Source: Ricinus communis (taxonomy: Eukaryota; Streptophyta; Magnoliopsida; Malpighiales; Euphorbiaceae). Taken from it: a DNA stretch of 64,000 nucleotides. The stretch lies in NCBI RefSeq assembly GCF_019578655.1, contig NC_063257.1:16058001-16122000 (forward strand), given 5' to 3'. The notes below the pieces were generated by a model. It saw only the letters and a list, made by a program, of their open reading frames with translations, had not been told where the DNA came from and did not search any database. Positions 22,802 to 33,320 of this stretch are shown here, one piece after another. A program made the translations under genes and the position numbers. Numbering within the stretch: the first letter of the stretch is position 1; every line of letters starts with the position of its first letter.

Positions 22802-23107
22802 ACGTTGGTCGCGAAGTTTGTGGTGGCCGCATTACGGTGCAAACTGCATCATGGAGGTATGTTTGCTTCATCTTCTACTAGTTTTCCATCTAATTCGCTA
22901 TGTCTTATGATGTTGAACAGTTGATTATATGGGAATGCCTCAAGGCGTGAATAACCCTTACAACAATACATACAACCCTGGATGGCGCAATCATCCCAAT
23001 TTCGGTTGGAGGAACAATAATGCCCAGGGTCCGCTAGGTTTTCAAAGACTTCATCAACAGCCCACAAAGTAACAACCACCGGGCTCGCACAAGCTCCTCC
23101 TCCACAA
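22802..23107 (+). pseudogene. Gag central segment, frameshifted
   Basis: NNPYNNTYNPGWRNHPNF is readable at about 22954-23007, the Asn/Pro/Trp-rich block usual in Athila Gag. It is bounded by stops and shifts on both sides. It links the Gag ORF to the downstream Gag-protease frame. Confidence 0.75.
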
Positions 23108-24343
23108 GAAAAGAAGTCAAATTTAGAGGAGCTTATGATGAAGTTTGTGACGTCTACGGAAACGAGATTCCAGCAAACTGATAGTGCACTTAGAAATCAG
23201 CAGGCCTCGATTTAGAACTTGGAGACTCAAATTGGCCAAATTTCTAAGATGCTTTCAGAGAGACCTCCAGGATCGCTCCCTAGCACTATAGAGTCAAACC
23301 CGAGGGAGCATTGCAAGGCTATCACCTTGCGTTCAGGTAAGAAATTGACTGGTTCTTCGCCTTTAGCTGATAAGGATAATACAATCATGCAGGTTAAGCC
23401 AGCTAAGGAAGGACCAGACCTTGAGGTGGTAGAGAATGAGAGAATGAAAGAATACAGGCAAAAGAGCCCTGTGCGGGAGCATCAGCCCCCGGTTCCATAT
23501 CCTGCAAGGTTGAGGCAGGATAAGGTGGACAAGCAATACAGTAAGTTTCTTGACTTATTTAAGCAGCTGAAAATTAACTTACCTTTTGTTGAGGCAATTT
23601 CATAGATGCCGAAGTACGCCAAGTTTTTAAAGGAGATTTTGAGCAGCAAGAGGAAGTTGGAGGATCTTGGTCAGGTGGTGCTTAATGAGGAGTGTTCAGC
23701 TATTCTCCAGAACAAACTGCCACTCAAGCGACGAGATCCAGGGAGTTTTACTATCCCTTGTATGATTGGTGATTTATCAATTAGTGGTGCATTGGCTGAT
23801 TTAGGAGCTAGCATTAACTTAATGCCCACTAGTTTATTTGCCAAATTAGGGTTGCATGAACCTAAGCCTACTAGGATGAGTGTTCAGTTAGCAGATAGAA
23901 CTGTTAAAATTCCTAGAGGTATTGTTGAAGATGTACTTGTAAAGGTAGATAAATTTATCTTTCCTTTGGATTTTGTGGTAATGGATATGGAGGGTGAGAG
24001 CACTGTGCCTCTTATCCTGGGTAGGCCTTTCCTAGCTACATCGAGGGCTGTTATCGATGTAAGCGATGGAAAGCTTAAGCTTAGAGTTGATGATGCGACC
24101 ATTACCTTTGACCTAGCCACTTCCATGAGACAGTCATTGGACTATGATAATACTGTATATTCTATTGATGTGATTGATGATGTGGTTGAGTCCCATTTGC
24201 AAGAAATTTTATGTTCTGACCCTTTGCAAGTAGCAATAGTACGAGGGATGAGGAGGAGTTGTCCAACGAGCAAGTGTTGGAGCAACTCATTGTTTTATTG
24301 GCTTCCGAGCCGAGCTTGTCAACCGATCCCTATCTTTTCTTGA
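23108..24343 (+). pseudogene. Athila Gag C-terminal region and retropepsin
   Basis: One reading frame with two internal stops. It starts with ELMMKFVTSTETRFQQTD, then the coiled segment ending HCKAITLRSGKK typical of Athila just before the protease. TAG lies at 23213-23215 and at 23603-23605. The protease active loop is LADLGASINLMP (DLGAS in place of DTGAS), with IPRGIVEDVLVKVDKFIFP in between and the flap-side VPLILGRPFLATSRAVIDV. The catalytic Asp is present. The frame is lost about residue 225 of the last open part, where the linker to reverse transcriptase starts. Confidence 0.9.
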
Positions 24344-25560
24344 CAGTGCGGGGTGCGAAGTAAAGACTTCATTCGAGGACCCACCAGTCTTACAACTGAA
24401 GGAGTTACCGAGCCACTTGGTTTATGCCTTCCTGGATGAAGAGAAGCGCTTACCGGTAATCATAACGGTACCGATCTAACTCCGAAGAAAAAGCCATGCT
24501 TGTTGGAAGTTCTAAGGAAGTACAAGAAGGCCTTTGCTTTCAATATAGCGAGATATCCCGGGCATAAATCCAAGTTTCGCTCTCATAAGATTTCATTGGA
24601 GGGCCAGTTTGGGCGGTTGTTCAAACCTCAAAGACGACTCAATCCGAACATGAAAGAAGTGGTAAAGAAGGAGGTAATTAAACTTCTTGATGCAGTTTAA
24701 TATATCCCATTCCGGCCGTGGGTTAGTCCTGCAGTTGTACCCAAGAAGGGAGGCATCACAGTGGTAAGGAATGAGAAGGATGAGCTGATCCCGACTCGAG
24801 CGGTAAAGCCCGAGTTTGCATTGATTACCGTAGGCTTAATGATGCAACTCGGAAGGACCATTTCCCTCTTCCTTTTATTGATCGGATGATTGAACGCTTT
24901 AGCAGTCACATGTTTTATTGTTTTCTTGATGGCTTTTCAAAGTTACTTTCAGATTCCTATTGCACCGAGGACCAAGAGAAGACTACCTTCACCGCCCTTA
25001 TGGGACGTTTGCTTATAGACGGATGCCATTCGAACTTTGCAATGCACCGGCTACATTTCGGTATGATGGCTATTTTGAGGACATGATTGAGGAGTCTATG
25101 GAGGTATTTATGGATGACTTCTCTGTTTTTGGTAATTCTTTCTCTCTTTGTTTGGCAAACCTTGAGCGCATGTTAGCTAGGTGTATTGAGGCTAACTTGG
25201 TACTAAACTGGGAAAAATGCCATTTCATGGTGAGAGGGGATTGTTTTGGGGCATAAGATCTCTCAGTCGGGATGGATGTGGATAGAGCTAAGGTAGAAGT
25301 AATATCTAAGCTACCTCCTCCTAGTTCGTTAAGGTCATAGGAGTTTTCTAGGCCATGCAGGGTTTATAGGAGATTTATTAGAGATTTCTCTAAGATTGCT
25401 AGGCCTCTCACTCAATTGTTAGTTAAAGATGTACCTTTTATTTTTGATGATGCATGCTTGGCAGCTTTTGAGTTACTTAAGAAACTTCTAACTACAGCCC
25501 CAATCATGGTTTCTCCTTATCAGAATGCCTTTTGAACTGATGTGCGATGCTAGTGATTAT
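24344..25560 (+). pseudogene. Reverse transcriptase, heavily frameshifted
   Basis: Pieces of an Athila reverse transcriptase appear in all three frames: KEVVKKEVIKLLDAV before a TAA, then WVSPAVVPKKGG, RKDHFPLPFIDRMIER, the palm-region SYCTEDQEKTTFTALMG-like stretch in a shifted frame, and the active-site block EVFMDDFSVFGNS (25107-25145), where FMDD corresponds to YVDD or YMDD. The Asp pair is kept. At least four frameshifts and several stops separate the pieces, so no enzyme could be made. This is the most damaged part of the element. Confidence 0.85.
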
Positions 25561-25905
25561 GCGATTGGGTATGCTTGGACAGAGGATTGAAAAGAAGTTC
25601 CAACCCATTTACTACGCTAGCAAGACTTTGACGGGAGCCTAGGAACACTACACCACCACAGAGAAGGAGTTATTGGCTGTTGTTTACGCCTTCGACAAGT
25701 TTAGATCATACCTCGTTTTCTCCAAAACCATTGTCTTCACGGACCACTCGGCGTTGAGGTACTTATTCCTGAAAAATAATGCGAAACCGAGATTGATTCG
25801 GTGGATTCTTTTGTTACAGGAATTTGATGTCGAGATCAAGGATAAGAAGGGCGCGGAGAATTTGGTAGCGGACCATTTATCGAGATTGGAAAATCCTCAC
25901 TTGGA
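25561..25905 (+). pseudogene. RNase H domain of Athila pol
   Basis: LMCDASDYAIG (with the first catalytic Asp) is followed after a frame change by YYASKTLTGA, a TAG at 25640-25642, and [21 protein letters not shown] with the catalytic Glu. [10 protein letters not shown], with the next acidic residue, and [16 protein letters not shown] follow. It ends in [13 protein letters not shown]. These are the standard landmarks of gypsy RNase H. The frame is shared with the integrase downstream. Confidence 0.88.
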
Positions 25906-26089
25906 CGCACTTGATGAGATGGCCATAGACGATCGATTTCTAGAAGAACATTTATATGTCACTCAGGTATACACTGATACTCCCTGGTTTTCAGATTACG
26001 CTAACTATTTGGTTGCTAGGGTTCTACCAAAGGGTATGACTTATCAGCAAAAGAAGAAATTCTTCGCTGATTTGAAATACTATATTTGA

Positions 26090-27307
26090 GAAGATCCCTT
26101 TTTGTTTAAAGTATATGCAGATCAGGTGATTCGCCGTTGTGTATATGGTGAGGAGACTCTCCAAATATTGAAGCACTGCCATGAGGGACCCATTGGAGGT
26201 CATCAAGCAGCAAACCATACAGCGAGGAAGGTGCTAGAGGCAAGATTCTATTGGCCTACGCTCTTCCAAGATGCACGAAAATTTGTTCGGGTTTGTGACC
26301 CTTGCCAGCGCGCAGGTAATATCTCTTCTCGTGATGAGATGCCCCAAACTGGTGTGCAAGTCATTGAGATTTTTGATGTTTGGGGCATCGACTTCATGGG
26401 ACCCTTTCCCTCTTCGTATGGTAATAAGTACATTCTGGTTACTGTTGAATATTTCTCTAAGTGGCCTGAAGCTCAGGCTGTAGCCACTGACGATGCTAGG
26501 GTTGTCTGCAGGTTCCTTAAGCGATTGTTTGCTAGGTTTGGCATACCTAGGGCGCTTATTAGTGATAGAGGAACACATTTCTGCAACGCCCAATTAGAGA
26601 AAGTACTTAAGCGGTACGGAGTTACTCATCGATTCTCTACTCCCTATCACCCCCAGACTAGTGGGCAGGTTGAGGTAACTAATAGGGGTATTAAACGTAT
26701 TTTAGAGAGAACCATTAGTACCAGTAGGAAGGACTGGACTCTTAAGTTAGATGATGCATTATGGGCGTTTAGGACTGCTTTTAGGACATCTATAGGTTTA
26801 ACGCCCTATCGCCTTGTTTATGGAAAGTCATGTTATTTGCCTGTTGAGTTAGAGCATAGGGCACTTTGGGCCCTTAGAACTTGTAACTTTGATATTGATT
26901 ATGCAGGTAAGGAGCGACAATGGCAGCTGAGTGAGCTAGATGAGTGGCGCCAGAAGCGTATTTAAAACTCCTCAACTTACAAAGCAAGGACTAAGAAATG
27001 GCATGATCAAAGGATTCGTGAGCCTAAGGAGTTTCAGGTTGGGGATCGAGTGTTGCTTTACAACTCTCGCCTTCGTCTATTTCCCGGAAAGCTACAGAGT
27101 CGTTGGTCTGGACCATTTCAGATCGGACAAGTCTTGCCATATGGAGTGGTAGAGTTGCATCATCCAGAGAAGGGAAACTTCAAAGTGAACGGCCATCGGC
27201 TAAAGCGATACATTGTAACTCGTTGGATAGTGAGCAACGAGTTGACCTGGCTTTGTATGCATAGGAAGGGTGATCCGAATGAGTCAAGCTTAAGACTCTG
27301 CAAATAA
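26090..27307 (+). pseudogene. Athila integrase
   Basis: The integrase would insert element DNA into the host genome. The zinc-binding N-terminus has the two His in the region [16 protein letters not shown] and the two Cys in CDPCQ. The catalytic core keeps Asp in [17 protein letters not shown], Asp in LISDRGTHF and Glu in [15 protein letters not shown]; 35 residues lie between the last two, the DD35E spacing. The C-terminal part after TAA 26963-26965 continues in the same frame with KKWHDQRI, VLLYNSRL, and the GPF-type motif RWSGPFQIGQVLPYGVVE. Upstream, TGA at 26087-26089 replaces a Trp codon. The core itself (26102-26962) is open, so the loss of function comes from two stops. Confidence 0.93.
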
Positions 27308-27584
27308 GCACTTCTGTACATTCGACTTGGATTATACTTTTATTTTTTTAATTAGTTGTGATTGTTTCATCATTTTCATTTGACTTTATTATAGTTGCTT
27401 AACAGTAATTAGGGTTTTTAATTTTTCGGACTTATATAATCGGAGAGGACGGACTCTTCCGTTTGACCATATCTACTTGTTTTATGATCTAATTACATGC
27501 ATATATGTGTTAATTATAGGTAGGGGGCAAGGCGACTCGAGATGGTAAAGGAAAGCCCAGAAACACTCCGTTTCACCACGGTTT
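27308..27584 (+). other. Spacer between integrase and palindrome block
   Basis: No coding sequence or motif is recognised in this T-rich stretch after the pol stop. Confidence 0.5.
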
Positions 27585-27838
27585 CCGTGGCCATCACGGG
27601 CTAGAACACTAGGCCGTGCTGAGGAGCACGGCCAGAGTCAAGCCCGTGTTGAAGGATAAAGAATAATTTGTCACGACTTCCGAAGGCATCACGGGATAAA
27701 ACCCCATGCCGTGCTCATTAGCACGGCCGTGCCATTGCCCGTGCCAAGGTGCATCACAAGAAGGCTAAAGGCTCAGCACGGGCTGAGTCCTAGCCGTGCT
27801 GGTCAGCACGGCCTTACCCTCACCCGTGTTGAACACGT
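27585..27838. repeat. Internal GCACGGCCGTGC-type palindrome block
   Basis: About ten partly self-complementary words built from CACGG/CCGTG occur here, for example ACCACGGTTTCCGTGG, GCCGTGCTGAGGAGCACGGC and ATTAGCACGGCCGTGCC. They are the same words as in the LTR U3. The block directly precedes a TATA-like sequence, as in the LTRs. Confidence 0.85.
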
Positions 27839-27839
27839 G

Positions 27840-27848
27840 CCTATAAGA
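27840..27848 (+). promoter_or_regulatory. Candidate internal TATA box for the env-like ORF
   Basis: CCTATAAGAAGG follows the palindrome block by a few bases. In the LTRs, the block is likewise followed by CTATATAGGC. It is therefore a possible internal promoter; no transcript data were available. Confidence 0.45.
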
Positions 27849-27952
27849 AGGGGAGGCCTCCGAAAATTTTGCTTCCCTTTTGTTTTTCTTAGCTCAAAGG
27901 TGTTGTTCTTATACCCTTATCTCACCCTTCTCACTTTCCTCAGTGAACTCAG

Positions 27953-28366
27953 GTAAGTCCCTTCATTTGTTGCCTTATATTTTTTTTATTATGATTTGAC
28001 TTCTATTTTATACATATACTCTTGTTAGGACATGCTAGGATATCTTGGTGGCTTTATATTGTAACCATATGACCTTGGTTAGGTTAATTTACATTAGTTG
28101 TTGTGTTTGTGGTGTAGTCGGTTATGAAAATGATAAGTGTGGGGTTTTGGTGGAAATAAAATGTGCCTACAGCATGCAAAGCATGAATAATGTTTAGACT
28201 TAAATTGCAATTGCTGGTTCATGATAAATTAGATTGGTATGTATCGGTTTATTAGTTTATACAAGTTTTTGGTTAGTCGAAGTATTATCATTATGCTGTT
28301 GATTCGGTAGATTATTTCTTTCATTAACTTGAATTCTTAAAAAAAACTAATAATTCGTTGCATTAG
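27953..28366 (+). other. Candidate 5'-UTR intron before the env-like ORF
   Basis: CTCAG followed by GTAAGT (donor at 27953) matches the plant donor consensus exactly. TTGCATTAG (ending 28366) is a good acceptor, and the env-like ATG follows after 5 bases. The intron is T/A-rich, 414 bases. It also contains AAGTGTGGGG at 28135-28144. Confidence 0.5.
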
Positions 28367-28371
28367 GTGAT

Positions 28372-29845
28372 ATGAAGGACCGCGATAAATCTCGTAGAAA
28401 GCAACTGAAACGCGTCGCTACCAGCAAGCGATCACGTGGTGAAGGAACGTCTTCCTCCACAGCGCCAGAACCAGCACCTGCTGTGAATCCATCGACACCT
28501 GGCCATCATCCATTATGGACATTCCCTAATGCAGACAATGAAAGTAGATTCCAAGTCATAAGATGGAAGCAAGTGATGGCGGGCCGTTGCATAGACTTCA
28601 CATCCCTAGAGAGAGTGGGATTGGCTCAAGATATGCACACACTGTTCGAGACTCTGCCGTATGCGAGATTCTTTGACATCATTGAGCCAACCTACCGTGA
28701 GCTTACGATCGAGTTCCTCAGCACCTTCTTCCTGCAGCAATAGATCACAAACTGGCATAAGCCTGATGCAATTTATTTCAGGCTTGGGGGAAGGGAGTTC
28801 TCGATGTCGGTTCCACAATTTGGCATGCATTTGGGATTATGGACTGAACAAGAAATCTCGGGGGAAGAGTATCAGGGATGTCTCTACATCCACCCAATTT
28901 CATATGACGCCATGTGGGACTCATTGGTAATGAGGCCGGAAACATACTACCCAAGCAGGTCTAAGGCCTCTAGCCTACCGGACCATCTCCGCTACATTCA
29001 TACCCTACTAGCTTACACCATTACAAGCCGAGGGGACAGTTTTGGGGCAGTCACACAGACTGATATCTTTATTCTCTGGGCTATGCAACATCAGAAGGAG
29101 CTAGACTTGGGATATTTATTGGCTCGCCAAGTCCGTTCATTTATAGTAGACGCCCAGAAGAAGATGCATTGTTGTTTCGGTCCGTATGTGACTAGGTTAG
29201 CTAAGAGACTGGATGTATTGGACGACTGTCTCTCGGAACTTTCAAATATTGGTGACATGACACCACTAGGGATCAGACAGATGATCAACATGCAGATGAT
29301 CACGGCCACTAGACATCCACATGGTATTGAATATAGGCTCGTGAGCACAATAGTCAGGGAAGCTAGAGAGGCAGCGGCTAGAGGAGCCCAACATCCGTCG
29401 GCCGGGATCCCGGATGTTAGGATTCCTAACCCAGCTAGAGTGTTTATGCCCTCATCTGGAGCCTCATCCTCTCATTCGGTAGGGCCATCGAGCATTCAGA
29501 TCAGTGCTATGGCCGACCGTCTAGATCGAGTCTGCGATCTACAACAGCAGCAGTATACTGAGTTTGTGCGGTTTCAAGAAGAAACGAAGGCACAACAAGT
29601 TTGAGTATACTTCAACAGTTCTGAGTGGTTTAGAAAGACAGGCCACCCGGACTTCATAGTAGTGCGGATTCAAAAGATGGCGAGGCTCGGAGCACAAAAT
29701 CGAGCTCATTAATGATATGGAGTTCGATTTGGCAACATGCTTCACGGACCCTGATCCACCACCGCCACCTTCCTCAGCAAATTTCCCTGGCCCCCAACTT
29801 CCAGCAGATCCAACCAGTGAGGATACAACATCAGCAGACTCCTAG
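28372..29845 (+). pseudogene. Athila env-like protein (ATHILA ORF-1-type), best copy
   Basis: The ATG at 28372 opens a basic Ser/Thr-rich N-terminus (KDRDKSRRKQLKRVATSKRS), then a domain with RFQVIRWKQVMAGRCIDF, YARFFDIIEPTYRELTIEFL and, after the single TAG at 28741-28743, NWHKPDAIYFRLGGREFS, AYTITSRGDSFGAVTQTDIF and a helical segment. Up to 29604 there is only that one in-frame stop. Past 29605 shifts occur, and the proline-rich tail can be followed to TAG 29843-29845. These landmarks match the plant ATHILA ORF-1 domain, of unknown function, found downstream of pol. No signal peptide or membrane span is evident, so an envelope role is doubtful. Confidence 0.85.
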
Positions 29846-30094
29846 CGAAAACAAAAATTTGTGATATTTTCCTCTTTCCTTTTTCTTTATTTTTTTTATT
29901 TTTATTTATTTTCTTTCAATTTATTATCTCCTTTTACTTTCTTGCTTGTAGCTTGCTTAATTTTATGTTATTTCCTTGCACTTGTCTGTTTATGTTAAGT
30001 AGAACACTATGCCTTTTTAATTAAAAAAAAAATCAGCATGATCTTCCATAACCATAATGTGTGAATCATATGCTTCCTCAGTCTTCATCTCTCT

Positions 30095-30130
30095 AACACT
30101 GTGGACAGTGTTATACTAAAATGTGGGGTA
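30095..30130 (+). promoter_or_regulatory. Internal PPT-like module (hairpin with TGGA loop)
   Basis: AACACTG (30095-30101), loop TGGA, CAGTGTT (30106-30112) form a perfect 7-base-pair hairpin. AAAATGTGGGGTAGG follows at 30118-30132. It is the best-formed internal copy of the module. Confidence 0.6.
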
Positions 30131-31445
30131 GGTACCTACCGATGTTGTGCCTATCTTGAGTTTTGTTTTAATTAAGTAGTTGATGACTTTTTCTCCTTTG
30201 AATGGATTCCCTTATAGCTTTTATCGAACCTTGTTGGGAAGAAGGCAATGAATAAATCTCTTAACTACAATCCAGCCAGGTAAAACTGGTATTTTTCCTT
30301 AATTCTTCCATATTACTTTATCTTAGATATAGGACACTGTTAATATTGCTGCTTATTATTGTGATTGACTGTTTAAACTTTGGGTTGAGAATTCATGCAA
30401 TTTTAACCCACTCAAATGGTGAGATTTTGAGCCAATTGGTGCATCACTATTATGCTCCCTTTTCTTTCATTAGTGAGCATTTTACAGAATCTCTGTTTCT
30501 AGAACTTGCTTTACGATATCTGTTGAGATTACATGAATTGTCAATAATCGTGAGATGATTTGGGCACTTAGGATTTACACAATTTGGCCAAAAAGCCTAA
30601 CCCTGTTTTTCCCTTAGTGAACCAATTTTGAGCCTTAGCCATTCCTTTCATGACAATAATAACAGTGACACTCATTGTATCACTTCTATTCATTTGACCA
30701 TTCTTTCTACCATTGTTGCTGGAAATTATATAAGTTATGCTGCATTTTACTTTGGATCAATCTGCATTCATATATTTCACTAAGTTGCTAGATTTTTCAT
30801 AGATGCTCCCTTCAATTATTGTATGTGTCAATAACCAACAACTCCTATATAAGCTGTTGTAATATATATACATAGTATATATATAATTATATAAAAAAAG
30901 AAGAAGAAAGTATTAATTTAGTTCATTTTGAGCATCATCTTATTTTTAGAGCAACTTAGTGTTCATTTTGGTACAGCACTTGATCCTTCGTTACTTTCTT
31001 ACATTACTTGCTTAACTTCCAGCAACTTGTAGCCTACTTTCCATATTTATACGTACCTTACCTTAACCCCATTACAACCTGGCTCAAGACCCATTGATCA
31101 TGATTATTGATTATTTCGTAGTAGTGGAGATTGAATCCATAAGCAAGCCTATGGTAAGCACTTTTTCTGTATTTTTGCATTGAGAGCTTGGCGATCTTCT
31201 TTCACCTATATACACTTGTGTGTTTTGAGTGACATCTTGTGAGGCATGGTTCTCAATTTCTCAATTTAGATGGTTTATCATTTTAACTTTAACAACTTTA
31301 TTAAGTTTGTTCTCTCTCTTAAGGATTTAGTGATTTGGGGATTTTGGGAAAAATCATTACGGAGTTTTGAAATTTGTTTTGAGCTAACCTCCTGCAATGC
31401 ATTTGATTGAGTTATTTGGTATCTGTTTGAGGAGTGAGTTGTAAA

Positions 31446-31484
31446 TTGCTTGAGGACAAGCAAAAGTTTAAGTATGGGGTAATT
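31446..31484 (+). promoter_or_regulatory. 3' PPT module (hairpin with AGGA loop)
   Basis: TTGCTTG (31446-31452), loop AGGA, CAAGCAA (31457-31463) form a perfect 7-base-pair hairpin. AAGTATGGGGTAATT follows and abuts the LTR at 31485. Confidence 0.75.
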
Positions 31485-32949
31485 TGATAAGCATCATAAT
31501 ACACATGTTTTCATGCACGATTGTTTACATTTTTTATTTATGATTATCCCGTTTTATGCTAGAATCACCTGTCTTTTGTTTCCTTTCTCATTTCAGGTCA
31601 TTTTCAAAGGACATCATCAGTAATCGAGGGACATACGTGTGATTACGGACCAAAATCCATCAGATTGGGCGAGGAGTAGCACCTAGAGGGTTGAGCACGG
31701 CCTGGACTCCGGCCGTGCTGAATTACCAAGAGGCTATCCCCAATTGTGCCATTTCGTACGACTTGGTAGCCACCACGGCCTCCGTACGACTGTGGTGGAT
31801 CAGCCTGAGCTTGGGCACGGCACCGGAAGGAGTCAAGACAACAGATTCACAGATTCAAGACGACTGGACTCGGCCGTCTTTGATCATCACACTGGACTCG
31901 GCCATGCTTGAATCAACTATATAGGCGATTTTGAATTCTTTTTGAAGGGGGACGATTTTTGGACTCAATTCCAAGACACACACTTAATCAATTATTTCCT
32001 ATACCTCAATTGTAGACCTTAAGAAATAAAAAATTCATCAATTGAAGGGGGGATTTCACTTGTTCCAACATCGAATTGAAGATCAAGACAAACTTTGGGA
32101 GCATTCAAGAGGCAACTAGGGTTTGAGATTTCGAATTTTGCAATTTTAGGGTTTCTCATTCAGCTTGAAAGAGAAGGGTGTACATGCCTTTAATTTGTTT
32201 TTCCTTATTTTGTTCCCTAATTGCTTTAACCATGAACATGAGTAGCTAGATCTTTTGAATCCATTAGGGTTCACCTCTGTTGATGGATTATGCTTAATTG
32301 TTAGTTTTTATAATTGTCATTCTTGCAATTTTCTTGCTATTCAGTAATAAAAATTTGATTAAGTTAATTTGAGACGTTGGATTAATTGTTTATTAGGTTG
32401 TTTCTTGACATTGAGAAATGCTTGTTACAACTGGACATTGAATAGTAAGAACTGGTAGTTAAACTTAGAGATAAGGTTGATTTACTCGCCGGATTAAGAA
32501 CTAATAACTCTTAATAGTTTTAAATCATACTTAATGCTAATCTGTAGTAATCCGATAGGAAGAGATTCCATTAGGTTAGTGCAGGTTTAGGAATCCGGTA
32601 AGCTCGAGAGAGGAACCGGGATTCAATTCAGGATTTAGGCACGGGTAAGCAAGATCGGCAATCCATAAAATCCATCTTTAGAATTCCATCACTTAGGCTC
32701 CCTTTTGGGTTTGTTTCTCTCTTTGTAATTGTCTTTTGATTGTCCGTTGTTCTTTATTTACTTATTTGCACTCATAATCATTAGCTGGTACGTTAGAACT
32801 TCCACACCTTATTTTAGACTAGATAACATAGCAACAGTAGTAACTCTAGGTTCACCCGATCTCCAAGGATACGACCTTGATACTCACTAGTGCTAGGCTG
32901 CATCGGTAGGGTCACTGCCTTAGGTGTAGGTTGCATAAAGAGCCCATCA
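31485..32949 (+). repeat. 3' LTR of the 12.7-kb Athila element
   Basis: The LTR is 1465 bases, TGATAAGC to GCCCATCA, with TATA at 31917-31924. It pairs with 20239-21704. Visible differences are concentrated between 31695 and 31905, the palindrome block. Confidence 0.95.
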
Positions 32950-32954
32950 AGGAC

Positions 32955-33320
32955 ACACCACATCATTGCGGTTAAATAAGCCTCATAGGGAAGACACCAT
33001 CTTGCCCCCATGATAGGAGGGACCATCTTGCTATTTGCTCAGATTATGGAACACACCATCTTGCCCCCATGATAGGAGGGACCATATGCTATTTGCTCAG
33101 ATTATGGAAGACACCATCTAGTCGATTTTATTAAAAAACTGTAGGAGACACCATCTCACTACTTTGATTGAGGCAGGACGCACCATTTCACTGTGTTGAT
33201 AAATAAGCCCTTGTAGAGAAGACACCACCTTGCTATTTGCTTGAGTTACCAGGTAGAACAAGAGACACCACCTCATTGTCTGCACTTACTACGGGAGACA
33301 CCATCTTGCTGTTGTTTAAG
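32955..33320. repeat. GACACCATCTTGC minisatellite, right part
   Basis: It includes two nearly identical 59-base units (CACCATCTTGCCCCCATGA at 32995 and 33054) and looser units up to 33320. It continues the array at 20040-20233. A unit at 33168-33190 carries GAGGCAGGACGCACCAT, matching the reconstructed empty insertion site of the Athila element. Confidence 0.85.

Larger units (their letters stand above)
29846..31484 (+). other. Athila 3' UTR of the complete element
   Basis: It is non-coding, with the same order of landmarks as 1197-2912: pyrimidine-rich tract (29865-29945), internal hairpin/PPT-like module, TATATA palindrome (30836-30890) and terminal PPT module. Confidence 0.8.
20239..32949 (+). 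mobile_element. Complete Athila-type LTR retrotransposon, 12.7 kb
   Basis: The element has LTRs at 20239-21704 and 31485-32949, flanked by a perfect 5-base duplication AGGAC (20234-20238; 32950-32954). A primer-binding site for Asp tRNA, gag, protease, reverse transcriptase, RNase H, integrase, an env-like ORF and a 3' PPT follow in the order of the Athila lineage. Gag, protease, RNase H and integrase all lie in one reading frame, so they were made as one polyprotein. Stops and frameshifts, worst between 24343 and 25560, leave it unable to encode its own replication proteins. The LTRs are nearly alike except in the palindrome block. Confidence 0.97.

Noticed and set aside
26234..26593. 119-codon minus-strand frame under integrase
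   Set aside because: Antisense shadow of the integrase core, whose catalytic motifs are plain on the plus strand.
27585..27838. CRISPR-like array of regularly spaced palindromes
   Set aside because: Spacing is irregular, words vary, the context is a plant retrotransposon, and no cas-like gene is present.
28372..29845. Retroviral-type envelope glycoprotein
   Set aside because: No signal peptide, membrane span or cleavage site was seen; the match is to the plant ATHILA ORF-1 domain of unknown role.
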